In this document: piece after piece, positions 44,839 through 54,731 of the stretch
How the letters are laid out: every line of letters begins with the position of its first letter
Numbering within the stretch: position 1 is the first letter of the stretch
Source: Rhodoblastus sp.
Lineage (GTDB): Bacteria; Pseudomonadota; Alphaproteobacteria; Rhizobiales; Beijerinckiaceae
Direction: 5' to 3'
Length of the DNA stretch: 64,000 nucleotides
Assembly: GCF_019449565.1 (NCBI RefSeq)
Contig: NZ_JAGRPM010000084.1
Location: forward strand, 1-64,000
Program-made: the position numbers and the translations under genes
The notes under the pieces: model-generated
Database searches by the model: none
Told to the model about the DNA's origin: nothing
Seen by the model: the letters and a program-made list of their open reading frames with translations, nothing else

Positions 44839-47328
44839 TTGAGGCGCCTCATTTCCCGCGTGCTTTTCGCGAAAATCCTGGCCGTGTTGCTCATCTGCGC
44901 GGCGGCGCCTGCGCCTGCGCAGGACGCGAAGCCGCAGGGCGCGCCCGTCGCGACGGGCCCGGCGGAATCCGCTCCGCCCGTCGATCCGAATGTGCGGCTT
45001 GACGCGGCCAAGCAGAGCCTCGACCAGATTGAGGCCAAGCTCGCCACCGACAGCATGACCGACGGCGAACTGGTCAAGCTTCGCGCCTCGCTCGATCCGA
45101 TCTCGACGCAGATCCAGAGCGTCATCGCCGAGGTTTCTCCCAAGATGACGGCGCTCAAGGCGCGTCTCGACCAGCTCGGCGCGCCGCCCGACCCGAAGGC
45201 CAATCCGCCGGCGGCGCCGGAAGACCCGGCGGTGGCGCAGGAACGCGCCGAGCAGCAGAAGCTTTTCTCGGCCAGCGACGATCTCATCAAACGGGCGAAT
45301 CTCGCGCAATTGCGCGCCGACCAGCTTGCCGCGCAGATCGCCGACAGGCGGCGCACCCTCTTCTCCAATGCCGTTTTCCAAAGCTCGTCGAGCATCGTCT
45401 CGCCGAGCCTGTGGATGGATGTCGCGCGCGACACCCCCCACAATCTTTCCGCCGCCAAAGGGGCGCTCCTCGATATCGCGGGCCAGTTCGCCCGCGTCCT
45501 GTCCAATGGGGCGGCCGCCTTGTTCAGCCTGCTGCTGGTCGTGCTGATCGGCGCGGTGGTCGCCGCGTCGCTACTGGCCCGCCGGGTGATCCCGCGCGAA
45601 AAATCGGGACGGCCGCCAAGCGAATTGCAGAAGGCGGCGGCCGCGCTGTGGACCGCGCTGGCCGTGGCGGCCATCCCCATCCTCGCCGCGATCGCCCTTT
45701 ACGCCTTGACCGACTGGTTCGGCCTCGGCGGTCAGGAATTCAAGCCCTTGTCCGACGCCTTCTTTGGCGGCGTCGTTCTTTGCGCCTGGGCGGTAGGGCT
45801 GGGCAACGCGATTCTCGCGCCCAGCCGTCCGCTCTGGCGTCCGCTCGATCTCAGCGACCGGGTGGCGCAAAGGCTGATGAATCTCGTTCTGATCGTCACC
45901 GGCCTGATCGCGTTCGGCAAATTATTCGACGCGCTGGACGAGGTGCTCGGCGCCTCGCTGCCGGTCTCGGTTGCGGCGCGGGGAACCTTCGCCATGCTCG
46001 TCGGCCTCACGCTGATGCGCGGGCTCTATGGGATCGTCGCGCCTGACGATACGCCAGAAGAGGAGACCGCGCGGCCCGCCAGTCTCGACGATGAAAGTCC
46101 CTGGTGGCCGCCAATCCGCTTCGCCGCCTGGGCGGCGACGGTCGCGGTGATCGGCGCCGATCTGCTCGGCTATATCGCGCTGTCGTCCTTTCTCGTCACG
46201 CAGCTCGCCTGGACCGCCTTTGTCGCGGGCCTGCTGTTTCTGCTGCTGAAGATCGCCTCCGAGGGCTTTGAGCAGGCGTTCCGGCCTAATTCCCGGCTCA
46301 GCCGCGGGCTGGTCAACAGCGTGGGCCTGCGCCGGGAGAGCCTGGCGCAGATCGGCGCGCTGCTCGAAGGCGTCATTTCGCTGACGCTTTATGCGGTCGC
46401 CGCCTTGCTGGTCATGGCGCCCTGGGGTCTGCAGTCGCATGACATGCTGGGCACGCTCCAGTCGGCCTTCTTCGGTTTCAAGCTTGGCGACGTCACCATC
46501 TCGCCCTGGAGCCTGCTGATCGCGCTCGTGCTGTTCGCCCTCGGCTACGCCATCACCCATGCGATCCAGAACTGGCTCGAAAAGCGCTATCTTCCGTTGA
46601 CGCAACTCGATCAGGGGCTTCAGGCCTCGATCCGCACCAGCGTCGGCTATATCGGCTTCCTGATCGCGCTGCTGTTCGCGGGCGCCTCTCTCGGCATCAA
46701 TCTCGAAAGGCTCGCGCTCGTCGCCGGCGCGCTCTCCGTCGGTATCGGCCTCGGCCTGCAATCGGTGGTCAATAATTTCGTCTCGGGCCTGATCCTGCTG
46801 TGGGAGCGCACGATCCGGGTCGGCGATCTGGTCGTGATCGGTGAAGAACAGGGCTTTGTCCGGCGCATCAATGTGCGCGCCACCGAGATCGAGACCGCCG
46901 ACCGCGCGACCATGATCGTCCCCAACGGCAATATGATGACCGGGGTGGTGAAGAATTTCGTGCGCGGCGACCGCATGGGCCGCATCAAGATTCCGGTTCA
47001 GGTCGTCGCCGGTTCGGACCCCGAAAAGGTGCGCGAGATCCTGACTGACGCCGCGAGATCGCAGGACCAGGTCGTGGGCATTCCGGCCCCGACGGTGCTG
47101 TTCACCAATTTCGGCGCCAATTCGCTCGATTTCGAGCTGATCTGTTTCGTCGAGGAGGTCGAGCGGGCGGGGCGGGTGCGGAGCGATGTGCTCTACGCCA
47201 TTTTCAAGGCCTTCGCCGAGGCCGGATTGAAAATGCCTTCGACCAGCACCTCGCTCGACCTCGACGTTTCCAAGTTCGAGCCCATGTTGCAGCGCCTTCT
47301 CCCCGGCGCAAAAGACATCAAACCTTAA
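44839..47328 (+). CDS. Large MscS-type mechanosensitive channel (DUF3772)
   Basis: A protein of about 829 residues, starting most likely at TTG 44839: GGAG precedes it and a perfect signal peptide follows (LRRLISRVLFAKILAVLLICAAAPAPAQ). ATGs at 44770/44773 are possible. A periplasmic DUF3772 domain (about 35-190, with DAAKQSLDQIEAKL...) is followed by roughly 11 membrane helices. The MscS core near the end has GALSVGIGLGLQSVVNNFVSGLILLWERTIRVGD (pore helix TM3), then the cytoplasmic beta and vestibule domains. It opens under membrane tension to release solutes during osmotic downshock. It resembles MscK-type large channels. Confidence 0.92.
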   Translation: MRRLISRVLFAKILAVLLICAAAPAPAQDAKPQGAPVATGPAESAPPVDPNVRLDAAKQSLDQIEAKLATDSMTDGELVKLRASLDPISTQIQSVIAEVSPKMTALKARLDQLGAPPDPKANPPAAPEDPAVAQERAEQQKLFSASDDLIKRANLAQLRADQLAAQIADRRRTLFSNAVFQSSSSIVSPSLWMDVARDTPHNLSAAKGALLDIAGQFARVLSNGAAALFSLLLVVLIGAVVAASLLARRVIPREKSGRPPSELQKAAAALWTALAVAAIPILAAIALYALTDWFGLGGQEFKPLSDAFFGGVVLCAWAVGLGNAILAPSRPLWRPLDLSDRVAQRLMNLVLIVTGLIAFGKLFDALDEVLGASLPVSVAARGTFAMLVGLTLMRGLYGIVAPDDTPEEETARPASLDDESPWWPPIRFAAWAATVAVIGADLLGYIALSSFLVTQLAWTAFVAGLLFLLLKIASEGFEQAFRPNSRLSRGLVNSVGLRRESLAQIGALLEGVISLTLYAVAALLVMAPWGLQSHDMLGTLQSAFFGFKLGDVTISPWSLLIALVLFALGYAITHAIQNWLEKRYLPLTQLDQGLQASIRTSVGYIGFLIALLFAGASLGINLERLALVAGALSVGIGLGLQSVVNNFVSGLILLWERTIRVGDLVVIGEEQGFVRRINVRATEIETADRATMIVPNGNMMTGVVKNFVRGDRMGRIKIPVQVVAGSDPEKVREILTDAARSQDQVVGIPAPTVLFTNFGANSLDFELICFVEEVERAGRVRSDVLYAIFKAFAEAGLKMPSTSTSLDLDVSKFEPMLQRLLPGAKDIKP

Positions 47329-47404
47329 GGTTTTTGGCGCATTCCCGCAGGTCTCGCCCGCTCTGTCCGCGCCTTGCCGCCAAAGTTCGGAAAGCCAAAA
47401 TCCG

Positions 47405-47935
47405 ATGCATGACAGCCGTTCCTTCCTGCGCCTCATCGCGGGTTCCGCCCCGCTCTGCCTGCTGCTGGCCGGCTGCGCCGACACCGCCGCGCCGCCGCCG
47501 CCTCCCGCCGCCAGCGAATCCAGCCTTTATCGCTCCATGGCCGCGCCCGGCGCCAGCCTCGACTCCGCCGCCGCGCGCGATATGATCTCGCTCTATCGCC
47601 GCAACAACGGACTGGCCGGCCTGACGCTCGATCCGGCCCTGATGGAGCAGGCGCGGGCGCAGGCCGAGACCATGGCGACGCGGGACAAGCTCAGCCATGA
47701 GCTGAGCGGCTCGCTGGCGTCCCGGCTCAATGGCGCGGGCTTCCAGAAATCGGCTGCGGTGGAGAATGTCTCGGCGGGCTATGACACCATGGCCGAAGTC
47801 TTTTCCGGCTGGCGCCAGTCGCCCTCGCATAACGCCAATCTGCTCGCGCCGGGCATGAAGCGCATGGGCGTCGCCGCCGCCTATAATCCCAAGACGCGCT
47901 ACAAGGTGTTCTGGGCGCTGGTCATGGCGAACTGA
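47405..47935 (+). CDS. CAP-domain lipoprotein
   Basis: A 176-residue protein with a lipobox LLLAGC (cleavage before Cys in LLAGCADTA), so it is a lipid-anchored envelope protein. The rest is a CAP/SCP-like domain: LYRRNNGLAGLTLDPALMEQARAQAETMATRDKLSHEL and then SAGYDTMAEVFSGWRQSPSHNANLLAPGMKRMGVA. The latter carries the conserved HNANL and G-W motifs. CAP proteins in bacteria have been linked to stress and to peptide or lipid binding; the role here is unknown. It follows the channel gene by 76 bases. Confidence 0.88.
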   Translation: MHDSRSFLRLIAGSAPLCLLLAGCADTAAPPPPPAASESSLYRSMAAPGASLDSAAARDMISLYRRNNGLAGLTLDPALMEQARAQAETMATRDKLSHELSGSLASRLNGAGFQKSAAVENVSAGYDTMAEVFSGWRQSPSHNANLLAPGMKRMGVAAAYNPKTRYKVFWALVMAN

Positions 47936-47950
47936 ACTGCGGCGGGAGCG

Positions 47951-48709
47951 TTATTCCGCCGGCGCGAGTTCGCCGTCGAAGTCCGAGGGACCGAGCCAGC
48001 GGCGCAGGAAGGCCGAGGTCCAGCGCGCCACGGCGCGGTCATGCTGGAACCAGCCCTCCAGATGGCGATGGCGCTCCTGGGCGCTGGGGTGGTTCATGCG
48101 CTCCAGCGCGGTCACCGTCCATTTGCACATCATGGCGTAAGTGACGTCGGGGTGGAATTGCAGGCCGAAGGCCTTTTCGCCGACCTGGATCGCCTGGGCC
48201 TCGAAATCCTCGCCCCTCGCGAGCAGGACCGCGCCATTGGGGCAGTCGAAACCTTCGCGATGCCATTGATAGACGCGGGTGGGGAAGGCGCAGTCGCAGA
48301 GCGAATGCCCTTCTTGCGTCGGGCGGATGGGATAATAGCCGACTTCCACGCGGCCTTCCGGATGGGCGCCGACCTTGTGGCCGAGATGGCGCGCGAGCAA
48401 TTGCGAGCCAAGGCAGATGCCAAGAAAGGGCTTGTTTTCCTTCAGCGGCGCGCCGATCCAGTCGATCTCCCGCTTCAGCCAGTCTTCTTCGTCATTGGCG
48501 CTCATCGGGCCGCCGAAAAAAACCGCTCCGGAATGGTCCCGCATCGTCTCGGGCAGGGGGTCGCCGAAGCGGGGGCGGCGGATATCCAGCGGGGCGCCAA
48601 GGTCGCGCAGCAGCCGGCCGATCCGTCCGGGACAGCTGTGTTCGCCGTGCAGGACGATCAGCACCGGCTTGTGTTGTGGCGGCGAAAACGGATCGACGGA
48701 AAAGAGCAT
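47951..48709 (-). CDS. Glutamine amidotransferase class I domain protein
   Basis: A 252-residue GATase-1 protein of the GuaA-like/stand-alone type. FFGGPMSANDEEDW opens the active site and the nucleophile is Cys in FLGICLGSQLLARHLG. FGLQFHPDVTYAM holds the catalytic His. The start at 48709 is supported by GGAGAT a few bases upstream. Stand-alone members hydrolyse glutamine or gamma-glutamyl compounds. The gene follows an SDR gene on the same strand with essentially no gap, so they are co-transcribed. Confidence 0.88.
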   Translation of the reverse strand: MLFSVDPFSPPQHKPVLIVLHGEHSCPGRIGRLLRDLGAPLDIRRPRFGDPLPETMRDHSGAVFFGGPMSANDEEDWLKREIDWIGAPLKENKPFLGICLGSQLLARHLGHKVGAHPEGRVEVGYYPIRPTQEGHSLCDCAFPTRVYQWHREGFDCPNGAVLLARGEDFEAQAIQVGEKAFGLQFHPDVTYAMMCKWTVTALERMNHPSAQERHRHLEGWFQHDRAVARWTSAFLRRWLGPSDFDGELAPAE

Positions 48710-48711
48710 TT

Positions 48712-49527
48712 TCAAGCGATCTCCTTTTCCCTGCGGCGCAATTGCATCGAGCCGACCATGGCCATGGTGAGGGACTTGGGGGCGAGGGGGCTAGTCCAGG
48801 CGATGAATTTCGTCATGAGGCCGGGCAGGACGACGCGCTTGCCGGCCATCATGCCCTGATAGGCGATTTTCGCGACCTCCGGCGCGGAGAGCGCGCCGCT
48901 GCGGATCATCTTGTCCATCTTGGCGGAGAAACGCGCACGCGCCTGGAAGCCGGTGGGCACCGGCCCGGGGCAAAGCGCGGTTACACTCACCCCGCGTGGC
49001 GCCAGCTCGACTGACAGCGCCTCGGAGAAGGACAGCACATAGGCCTTGCTGGCGTAATAGACCGCCATGCCCGGACCCGGCATGAAGGCGACGATCGAGG
49101 CGACATTCAGCAGCCGCCCCCGGGCTTGAATCAGTTGCGGCGCAAAAATCAGGCTCAGTTCTGTCAAGGCGCGCATATTCAGGTCAATCATGCCCAATTG
49201 TTCGGCGTGATCGCCCTCCGTCGCCGGACCGAGCAGGCCATAGCCGGCATTGTTGACCAGAATTTCGACCGAGGCGCCCGCCGCTTCCAGCGCGGCGGCC
49301 AGCGCGGCTGGGGCGCCGGGCTGGGTCAGGTCGAAGTCAAACGCCAGCGGGCGGGGATTTCTCTGTCCCGGCAGGACGGCGAGTTCATCGGCGAGGGCGT
49401 CGAGCGCCGCGCGGTTGCGCGCGACGAGCGCGAGATCATGGCCCTGCGCGGCCGCGTAGCGGGCGAGATCGGCGCCGATGCCGCCCGATGCGCCCGTGAT
49501 GAGCATGAGTTTGCGCGGCGCCGTCAT
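48712..49527 (-). CDS. Short-chain dehydrogenase/reductase
   Basis: A 271-residue SDR. The cofactor motif is LITGASGGIGADLA (TGxxxGIG), NNAGYGLLG follows, and the catalytic triad has Ser in NVASIVAF and Tyr/Lys in YYASKAYVL. Long SDR relatives of this kind (YMR226c-like) act on varied alcohols. The ATG overlaps the stop of the TerB-like gene (ATGA). The frame is open much further upstream, but only as shadow sequence. Substrate unknown. Confidence 0.92.
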   Translation of the reverse strand: MTAPRKLMLITGASGGIGADLARYAAAQGHDLALVARNRAALDALADELAVLPGQRNPRPLAFDFDLTQPGAPAALAAALEAAGASVEILVNNAGYGLLGPATEGDHAEQLGMIDLNMRALTELSLIFAPQLIQARGRLLNVASIVAFMPGPGMAVYYASKAYVLSFSEALSVELAPRGVSVTALCPGPVPTGFQARARFSAKMDKMIRSGALSAPEVAKIAYQGMMAGKRVVLPGLMTKFIAWTSPLAPKSLTMAMVGSMQLRRREKEIA

Positions 49528-50045
49528 GATTCCGACCCCGCAGGGGCGGGGGCGCCGAGATCCCAGGGGCCGGGCGCGTCGGGTTCGCAGCCGTGTTCTT
49601 CCCGGACCTTGCGGCGCATGGCCAGGCGGTCGCGCGCGGGCACGCCGAGCAGTTCCGACACCCGCCAGATGATGTTTTCCTCGAATTCCTGCACGGTTCC
49701 GTCGGCATAGGCGACGGTCCACATCATTTCGATCAGGCGCCGGCGATCCGGTCCCGCCATCGAATCCTTGAGAACCGAAGTAAAGCCGTAAAGGTCGACG
49801 GCCTCGCGATCGCGGTCGCGCGCCTCTGCCAAAAGCTGCTCGGCTTCGTCGCGGCCGAGGTCGAAGCGCTGCTGCAACAGCAACAGCAAGGCGCGTTTTT
49901 CGGTTTCGCTGAAAAAGCCGTCGATCTCGGCGACATGGACAAGCAGAGCGGCGGCGGCGACACGCAATTCATTCCCGCCAAAATCGCGTTGTGCGGCTTC
50001 GGACCCGGTTATTTCGTCAATGAACTGCCGCAACCTTTCGAACAT
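49524..50045 (-). CDS. TerB-like (DUF533/TerB-fold) protein
   Basis: A 173-residue, all-helical protein. The TerB signature has acidic metal-binding helices: LVHVAEIDGFFSETEKRALLLLL and YADGTVQEFEENIIWRVSELLGV, each with Asp/Glu spacing of the TerB fold. No other tellurite-resistance gene is near, so tellurite resistance should not be assumed. It is the first gene of a three-gene leftward operon with the SDR and amidotransferase. The ATG is set at 50045. Confidence 0.88.
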   Translation of the reverse strand: MFERLRQFIDEITGSEAAQRDFGGNELRVAAAALLVHVAEIDGFFSETEKRALLLLLQQRFDLGRDEAEQLLAEARDRDREAVDLYGFTSVLKDSMAGPDRRRLIEMMWTVAYADGTVQEFEENIIWRVSELLGVPARDRLAMRRKVREEHGCEPDAPGPWDLGAPAPAGSES

Positions 50046-50217
50046 GCTCAAACCTGGTCAAGACGCGCATTCTGAATCCCAAGATGGGCCTTGGGTGCTG
50101 AACGAAGCATTAACCATGCCGAAATAGGTGGAACAACCAGTAATATTACAGGCGCCGCGACGCAAAAACGCAAACAGGGTTACCAATTGGTAAATAGGGC
50201 GACGAAATCGCGCCCGA

Positions 50218-53200
50218 TCAACCCTTCTTGCCCTTGGCCTCAAGCTCGGCCTTGAGCGCGGCGAGCTTGGCGAAAGGCGAATCCGGATCGGCCTGCTTTT
50301 CGCGCGGTGGGCGCTTTTCATGCTGCGGCGGACGTTCGCCGCGCTGGTCGTCGCGCCGCTTGCCGTCGAACTTGCCTTCGAACCGGCGTCCGCCTTCACG
50401 CTTGCCTTCGAAGCGCGGCTTGCCGCCGTCCGGCCTGCGGTCGTCGCGGCGCGGCCGATCCTGCCTTGCCTGCGCGCCCTCGGTCGGCTGAGCTTCAACG
50501 GCTTGTCCTTCGACGGGCGCGGTCTCGCCGGACGGCCTCGCTGAACCGCCCTGATGGCGGCGCGGGCCGCCGTGACGGCGGTTTTGTTCCTGCCCATGCT
50601 CGCGGCGGCGGCCGTGGGGATGACGCTGCGGGCGCCAGATTTCGATCAGGACCGGTTCCGCGGGAGCGGCGTCTTCGGCCGGAGCCTGCTCTTCGCCGGT
50701 CGCCTCTTCCGCGGTCTCCGGAACGCCAGCGGCCTCGCCCTCGACAGTGGCGACGGTTTCGGCTTCCGCCTCGGGCGCTGCTTCTGCGACCGGTTCGGCG
50801 GCGGGCTCCGGCGGTTGTTCGGCCGGGGTCGGCTCCGCCACAGCTTCGGCTTCCGCAGGGGCTGCAACCTCTTCGACGGCGGCCTCGACCGCGACGGCTT
50901 CCGCTGCGAGTTCGGTCGTTTCGGTCGCGGCTTCAGCGGTTTCCGGCGCGGCTTCGCCGCCTTCCGTTGCAGCGGCTTCTTGCGTCTCGGGGGCCTCCGG
51001 CGCGGCTTCCGCCGTCACGGGCTTGACCGGCTCGGTCGGCGCCTTGGCGAGCAGCGGCACGGTGATGGCCGGACCCGGGCGCGATTCGCTCGCATAGCCC
51101 AGCGATTTGAGAATGCTGGAGAAGCTTTCGCCCGAACAGCCGGCGAGCGAGGTCATGGTGACCGTGACGACGAAGCCCTCGCCATCGGCGGCGCCAGCCG
51201 GCGGCTCGCCTGGCGTGACGCCGGGGCGATAGGCGATGGCGGGGCGGATCAGGTCGGCGAGGCGCTCCAGAATATCGACGCGCACAGCTCGGTCGCCGCA
51301 AACGCGGAAGCCGGCGGCGCGATACAGGCCGCGATTGATCTGCTGGTCGGCCGGGAAAGAGGTGCGGCCGGAGGCAGCGAGATGGGCGACCTCGTCGATG
51401 CCCTTCACGACTTCGAGTCCGCCGTGTTTCAGCGTCCAGAGCTGGGCGGCGAGAGCGCGCGGGGCCGGCTTCAACAAGGCCGGGAGGTAAAGATGATAGG
51501 CGCCGAAGCGCACGCCGAACTTGCGCAGGGCGGCGCGGGCCTCCTGCGGCAGGGTCTTCATCTCGTCGGCGACGCGCGAGCGCTCCAGCACGCCGAGCGC
51601 CTCGCCGATCTGGAAGGCGAGGCCGCGCGCGACGCCTTCGAGGCCGTCGCCGATTTCAAGCTCCTCCAGAGCGCCGAGCGTCTTCTTGATATGCTGCGCC
51701 AGCCAGAGATCGAGACGGTTCTGCGCCATTTCGAGCTGCGCGCCGCTCAGATGCTCATCGGCGATCAGCCGCACGCGCGGCTTGAGAATATGGTCGCCCG
51801 CCGCAATTCGTCCGACCGGCTCGCCCAACCAGCGGATGATGCCGTCATTGGCGAGGACGAAAGCCTCGTCGACCGCCTCATGCACGCGGCGCGCCCGCGC
51901 CTCGATCTCCGTCGCCAGCGCTTTCTGCGCCGCCGCGTTCAAGGTCTTCGCCTCCTCGCCCGCCGCCTGTGGGTCGGGCGTAAAGCAGAACCCCTGCAGG
52001 GAGCCGACGTGATGACCCTCGACCATAACCTGGCCCGTCGCGGTGACTTCGGCTTCCAACATCGTGTTCTCTCTCAGGCGGCGCATCAGCACGCTGGCGC
52101 GCCGGTCGACAAATCTTTGGGTCAGACGCGCGTGCAAGGCGTCGGATAGATTGTCCTCTACCTGACCCGCGACGCCCTGCCAATGCTCTGGATCGTTCAA
52201 CCAGTCATTGCGGTTGGCGATGAAGGTGCAGGTTCGGACCTGATTGATGCGCCCGGACAGGGCGTCAATATCGCCGTCGACCCTGTCAACGCTGGCGATC
52301 TGGCGCGCGAACCAGTCGTCGGGAATGCGTCCGGCCCGTACGATATAGCGAAAAACATTCATGACAAGATCGGCGTGGGCGGCCGGAGACGTCTTGCGAT
52401 AGTCGGGAATCTGGCAAACGTCCCATAATCTTGCGATGTCGGCGCGCGTCTTGGCGTTGCGGTGCACGCTCTCGTCGCGCGCCGCCGCTTCGAGCGCGAC
52501 CTGGTCTTCCGCGACCGGCGCGCGGGAGAGGCCGGGCCGGGAGGGGACCATGTCCAGCGAGGCGATCAGAGATTCGATGCTGGAAAAATCCAGCGCGGCG
52601 TTGCGCCATTGCAACAGCGGAACGGGGTCGAAGGCGTGCGATTCGATCATCGCGGCCAGTTCTTCGTCAAAGGGCGGGCAACGTCCGCTGGTCCCGAACG
52701 AGCCGTCGCGGGTGTGGCGGCCGGCGCGGCCGGCGATCTGGCCGAATTCGGCGGGGTTGAGCCGGCGGTGCTGATAGCCGTCGAATTTGCGGTCGGCGGC
52801 GAAGGCGACGTGATCGACGTCAAGATTGAGCCCCATGCCGATCGCGTCGGTGGCGACGATGTAATCGACGTCGCCGTTCTGGTAGAGGTCGATCTGGGCG
52901 TTGCGGGTGCGCGGGCTCAGCGCGCCGAGCACCACGGCCGCGCCGCCGCGCTGGCGGCGGATCCATTCGGCGATGGCGTAGACGTCCTCGGCGCTGAAGG
53001 TGACGATGGCGCTGCGTCGGGGCAGCCGCGCGATCTTGCGCTCTCCGGCGAAGGTAAGCTGCGAAAGGCGCGGGCGGGAATTGACGCGAATGCCCGGCAA
53101 TAGCCGCTCCAGCACGTCCTGCATGGTCGCCGCGCCGATGAGCAGGGTTTCCTCTGTTCCGCGCCTGTTGAGGATACGATCGGTAAAAACATGGCCGCGA

Positions 53201-53580
53201 TCAAAACTCGCGGCGAGCTGGATCTCGTCGATCGCGACAAAGGGCAGCGCCAGGTCGCGCGGCATGGCCTCGACGGTCGAGACCCAATATCGCGGGTTTT
53301 TCGGCTTGATCTTTTCCTCGCCCGTGACGAGGGCGACCGCCTCTGTCCCAACCTTGGCGACGACGCGGTTATAGACCTCGCGCGCGAGCAGCCGCAGCGG
53401 CAGGCCGATCATTCCCGCCGAATGGCTCAGCATGCGCTCGATGGCGAAATGCGTCTTGCCGGTATTGGTCGGGCCGAGGATCGCCGACAAATTGTCGGCC
53501 GCGCGCCCCGCCGCTTTCCCGGAAGCCTGGCCGGAATCGCCCTGTCGCGCGGGAAAAAGAAACTCGTTCATCGACGTCAT
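50218..53580 (-). CDS. SUV3-like RNA helicase with a low-complexity tail
   Basis: A 1120-residue protein. The SUV3-type core has motif I AILGPTNTGKTHFAIERML, motif II FVAIDEIQLAA, motif III LIGAATMQDVLERL, ATDAIGMGLNLDVDHV and QIAGRAGRHTRDGSFG. These are superfamily 2 motifs of the mitochondrial/alphaproteobacterial SUV3 branch, which unwinds RNA with exoribonucleases. Residues ~850-1000 are almost only Ala, Glu, Pro and Val. The last ~100 are Arg/Lys/Gly/Asp-rich and could bind RNA. The first ATG has AGGAG 10 bases upstream. No exonuclease gene is adjacent. Confidence 0.9.
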   Translation of the reverse strand: MTSMNEFLFPARQGDSGQASGKAAGRAADNLSAILGPTNTGKTHFAIERMLSHSAGMIGLPLRLLAREVYNRVVAKVGTEAVALVTGEEKIKPKNPRYWVSTVEAMPRDLALPFVAIDEIQLAASFDRGHVFTDRILNRRGTEETLLIGAATMQDVLERLLPGIRVNSRPRLSQLTFAGERKIARLPRRSAIVTFSAEDVYAIAEWIRRQRGGAAVVLGALSPRTRNAQIDLYQNGDVDYIVATDAIGMGLNLDVDHVAFAADRKFDGYQHRRLNPAEFGQIAGRAGRHTRDGSFGTSGRCPPFDEELAAMIESHAFDPVPLLQWRNAALDFSSIESLIASLDMVPSRPGLSRAPVAEDQVALEAAARDESVHRNAKTRADIARLWDVCQIPDYRKTSPAAHADLVMNVFRYIVRAGRIPDDWFARQIASVDRVDGDIDALSGRINQVRTCTFIANRNDWLNDPEHWQGVAGQVEDNLSDALHARLTQRFVDRRASVLMRRLRENTMLEAEVTATGQVMVEGHHVGSLQGFCFTPDPQAAGEEAKTLNAAAQKALATEIEARARRVHEAVDEAFVLANDGIIRWLGEPVGRIAAGDHILKPRVRLIADEHLSGAQLEMAQNRLDLWLAQHIKKTLGALEELEIGDGLEGVARGLAFQIGEALGVLERSRVADEMKTLPQEARAALRKFGVRFGAYHLYLPALLKPAPRALAAQLWTLKHGGLEVVKGIDEVAHLAASGRTSFPADQQINRGLYRAAGFRVCGDRAVRVDILERLADLIRPAIAYRPGVTPGEPPAGAADGEGFVVTVTMTSLAGCSGESFSSILKSLGYASESRPGPAITVPLLAKAPTEPVKPVTAEAAPEAPETQEAAATEGGEAAPETAEAATETTELAAEAVAVEAAVEEVAAPAEAEAVAEPTPAEQPPEPAAEPVAEAAPEAEAETVATVEGEAAGVPETAEEATGEEQAPAEDAAPAEPVLIEIWRPQRHPHGRRREHGQEQNRRHGGPRRHQGGSARPSGETAPVEGQAVEAQPTEGAQARQDRPRRDDRRPDGGKPRFEGKREGGRRFEGKFDGKRRDDQRGERPPQHEKRPPREKQADPDSPFAKLAALKAELEAKGKKG

Positions 53581-53918
53581 GGCCGCCGGGCTCCTGACGG
53601 GTCGTTAGGGACTTGTTTCATTTCTGGACGGCCGAATTGCAACCTGTATTTTTCATCCTATTGTTTTAAAAAAGAAAATTAAATCGCCGGCTCTGGTCCA
53701 GCTTTGGGTTTTGCGCCGCCGCGCGGGCCAAATTAAGGAATCGAACCTTGCGCGAACGAATCGGGGTCGAATCGGCGCCCGCATCGGAGTCTGTTTTTGT
53801 TCGCCCCATATATGGGGACGGACGCGCGAATCGCCCCAGAGTTTGATTCTTGCGTCAAATCGCGCCGGTCCGGCCGCGCGGAGCGGCGGACTCCGCAGGC
53901 GGGTTTTGTCAACAAGAC
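53581..53918. other. Intergenic region upstream of the helicase gene
   Basis: About 340 bases. The part 53650-53690 is AT-rich (TTGTTTTAAAAAAGAAAATTAAA) and probably contains the leftward helicase promoter. Short open frames seen on both strands are not supported by start sites. Confidence 0.45.
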
Positions 53919-54731
53919 TCAGGGGGCGAAGCGCAGTTCCGAAGCTTCGATCACCGCCGTGCCGGCCATCGTCATCAGCGACACCCGATAAGGCACGACA
54001 ATATGCAGGTTGGGTACAGGCGCGAGCCAGACGTTCATGTCCTTGTTCTCGGCCATGAACTGGGTCGCCTTGTTGCTTGGCTTGTGACCGGCGATGGGCA
54101 CATAGCGCGCGGAGCAGATCGTCACCGGGCCGGAATAGCCATTGGTCTTGACCTCTTTGACGCCGACATAGGTAAGGGTGACGTCGAAGCGGGTATAGCC
54201 GTCAAACACCGGGACGCGGCGGTTGCAGGCGCTCGGTCCGACGGCGCTCGCGCCCTCCGGCACCGGCATCACGAAGGCCGAGAGCGGGTCGATGATGTCC
54301 CGCTTGTGCGCTTCCGTTATCGGCACGCGTTCCGGATTCTTGCTGTCGTCCCAGGCCGGGGAACTCTCGACCTGCCGTACGGCTCCGTCGCTCATCGCCA
54401 TGCGCAACGTGCGCGTCTCCTTGGAATTGGAGGCGACGGTGGCGTAGCCCGCCGGCGAAATGGCGCCGCCCTGATAGGCGCCGGACGAGGCCAGCGCCAT
54501 GCGCAGGCTCGACACCATGGCGGCGAGGCCGGTCAGGCGGACATGGAGATCGACCTTGTAACGACTGTCGCCCACCGCGCCATCCGCCACAGCGACGCCG
54601 ATCGGCAGACCGATCAGCGAGACGCGGTAATTGGCGTGCATGGTCTCGGCCCGCGCCTCGGCGCGGAAAGGGACCCCAGCGTTCGCCACCCCGGCGACCA
54701 AAGCGAGCCCACAAATTGCCATACGCTTCAT
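53919..54731 (-). CDS. DUF3108 domain protein, exported
   Basis: A 270-residue protein with a signal peptide (MKRMAICGLALVAGVANA). Its DUF3108-like domain opens with YRVSLIGLPIGVAVADGAVGDSRYKVDLHVRLTGLAAMVS, has a middle RRVPVFDGYTRFDVTLTYVGV strand pair and ends VSLMTMAGTAVIEASELRF. DUF3108 proteins are periplasmic with unknown function and a lipid-binding-like fold. AAAGG precedes the ATG. The gene is divergent from the tRNA-Pro gene. Confidence 0.85.
   Translation of the reverse strand: MKRMAICGLALVAGVANAGVPFRAEARAETMHANYRVSLIGLPIGVAVADGAVGDSRYKVDLHVRLTGLAAMVSSLRMALASSGAYQGGAISPAGYATVASNSKETRTLRMAMSDGAVRQVESSPAWDDSKNPERVPITEAHKRDIIDPLSAFVMPVPEGASAVGPSACNRRVPVFDGYTRFDVTLTYVGVKEVKTNGYSGPVTICSARYVPIAGHKPSNKATQFMAENKDMNVWLAPVPNLHIVVPYRVSLMTMAGTAVIEASELRFAP

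Noticed and set aside
49524-50045. Tellurite resistance
   Set aside because: Only a TerB-like fold protein is present, without terC, terD or terZ relatives nearby.
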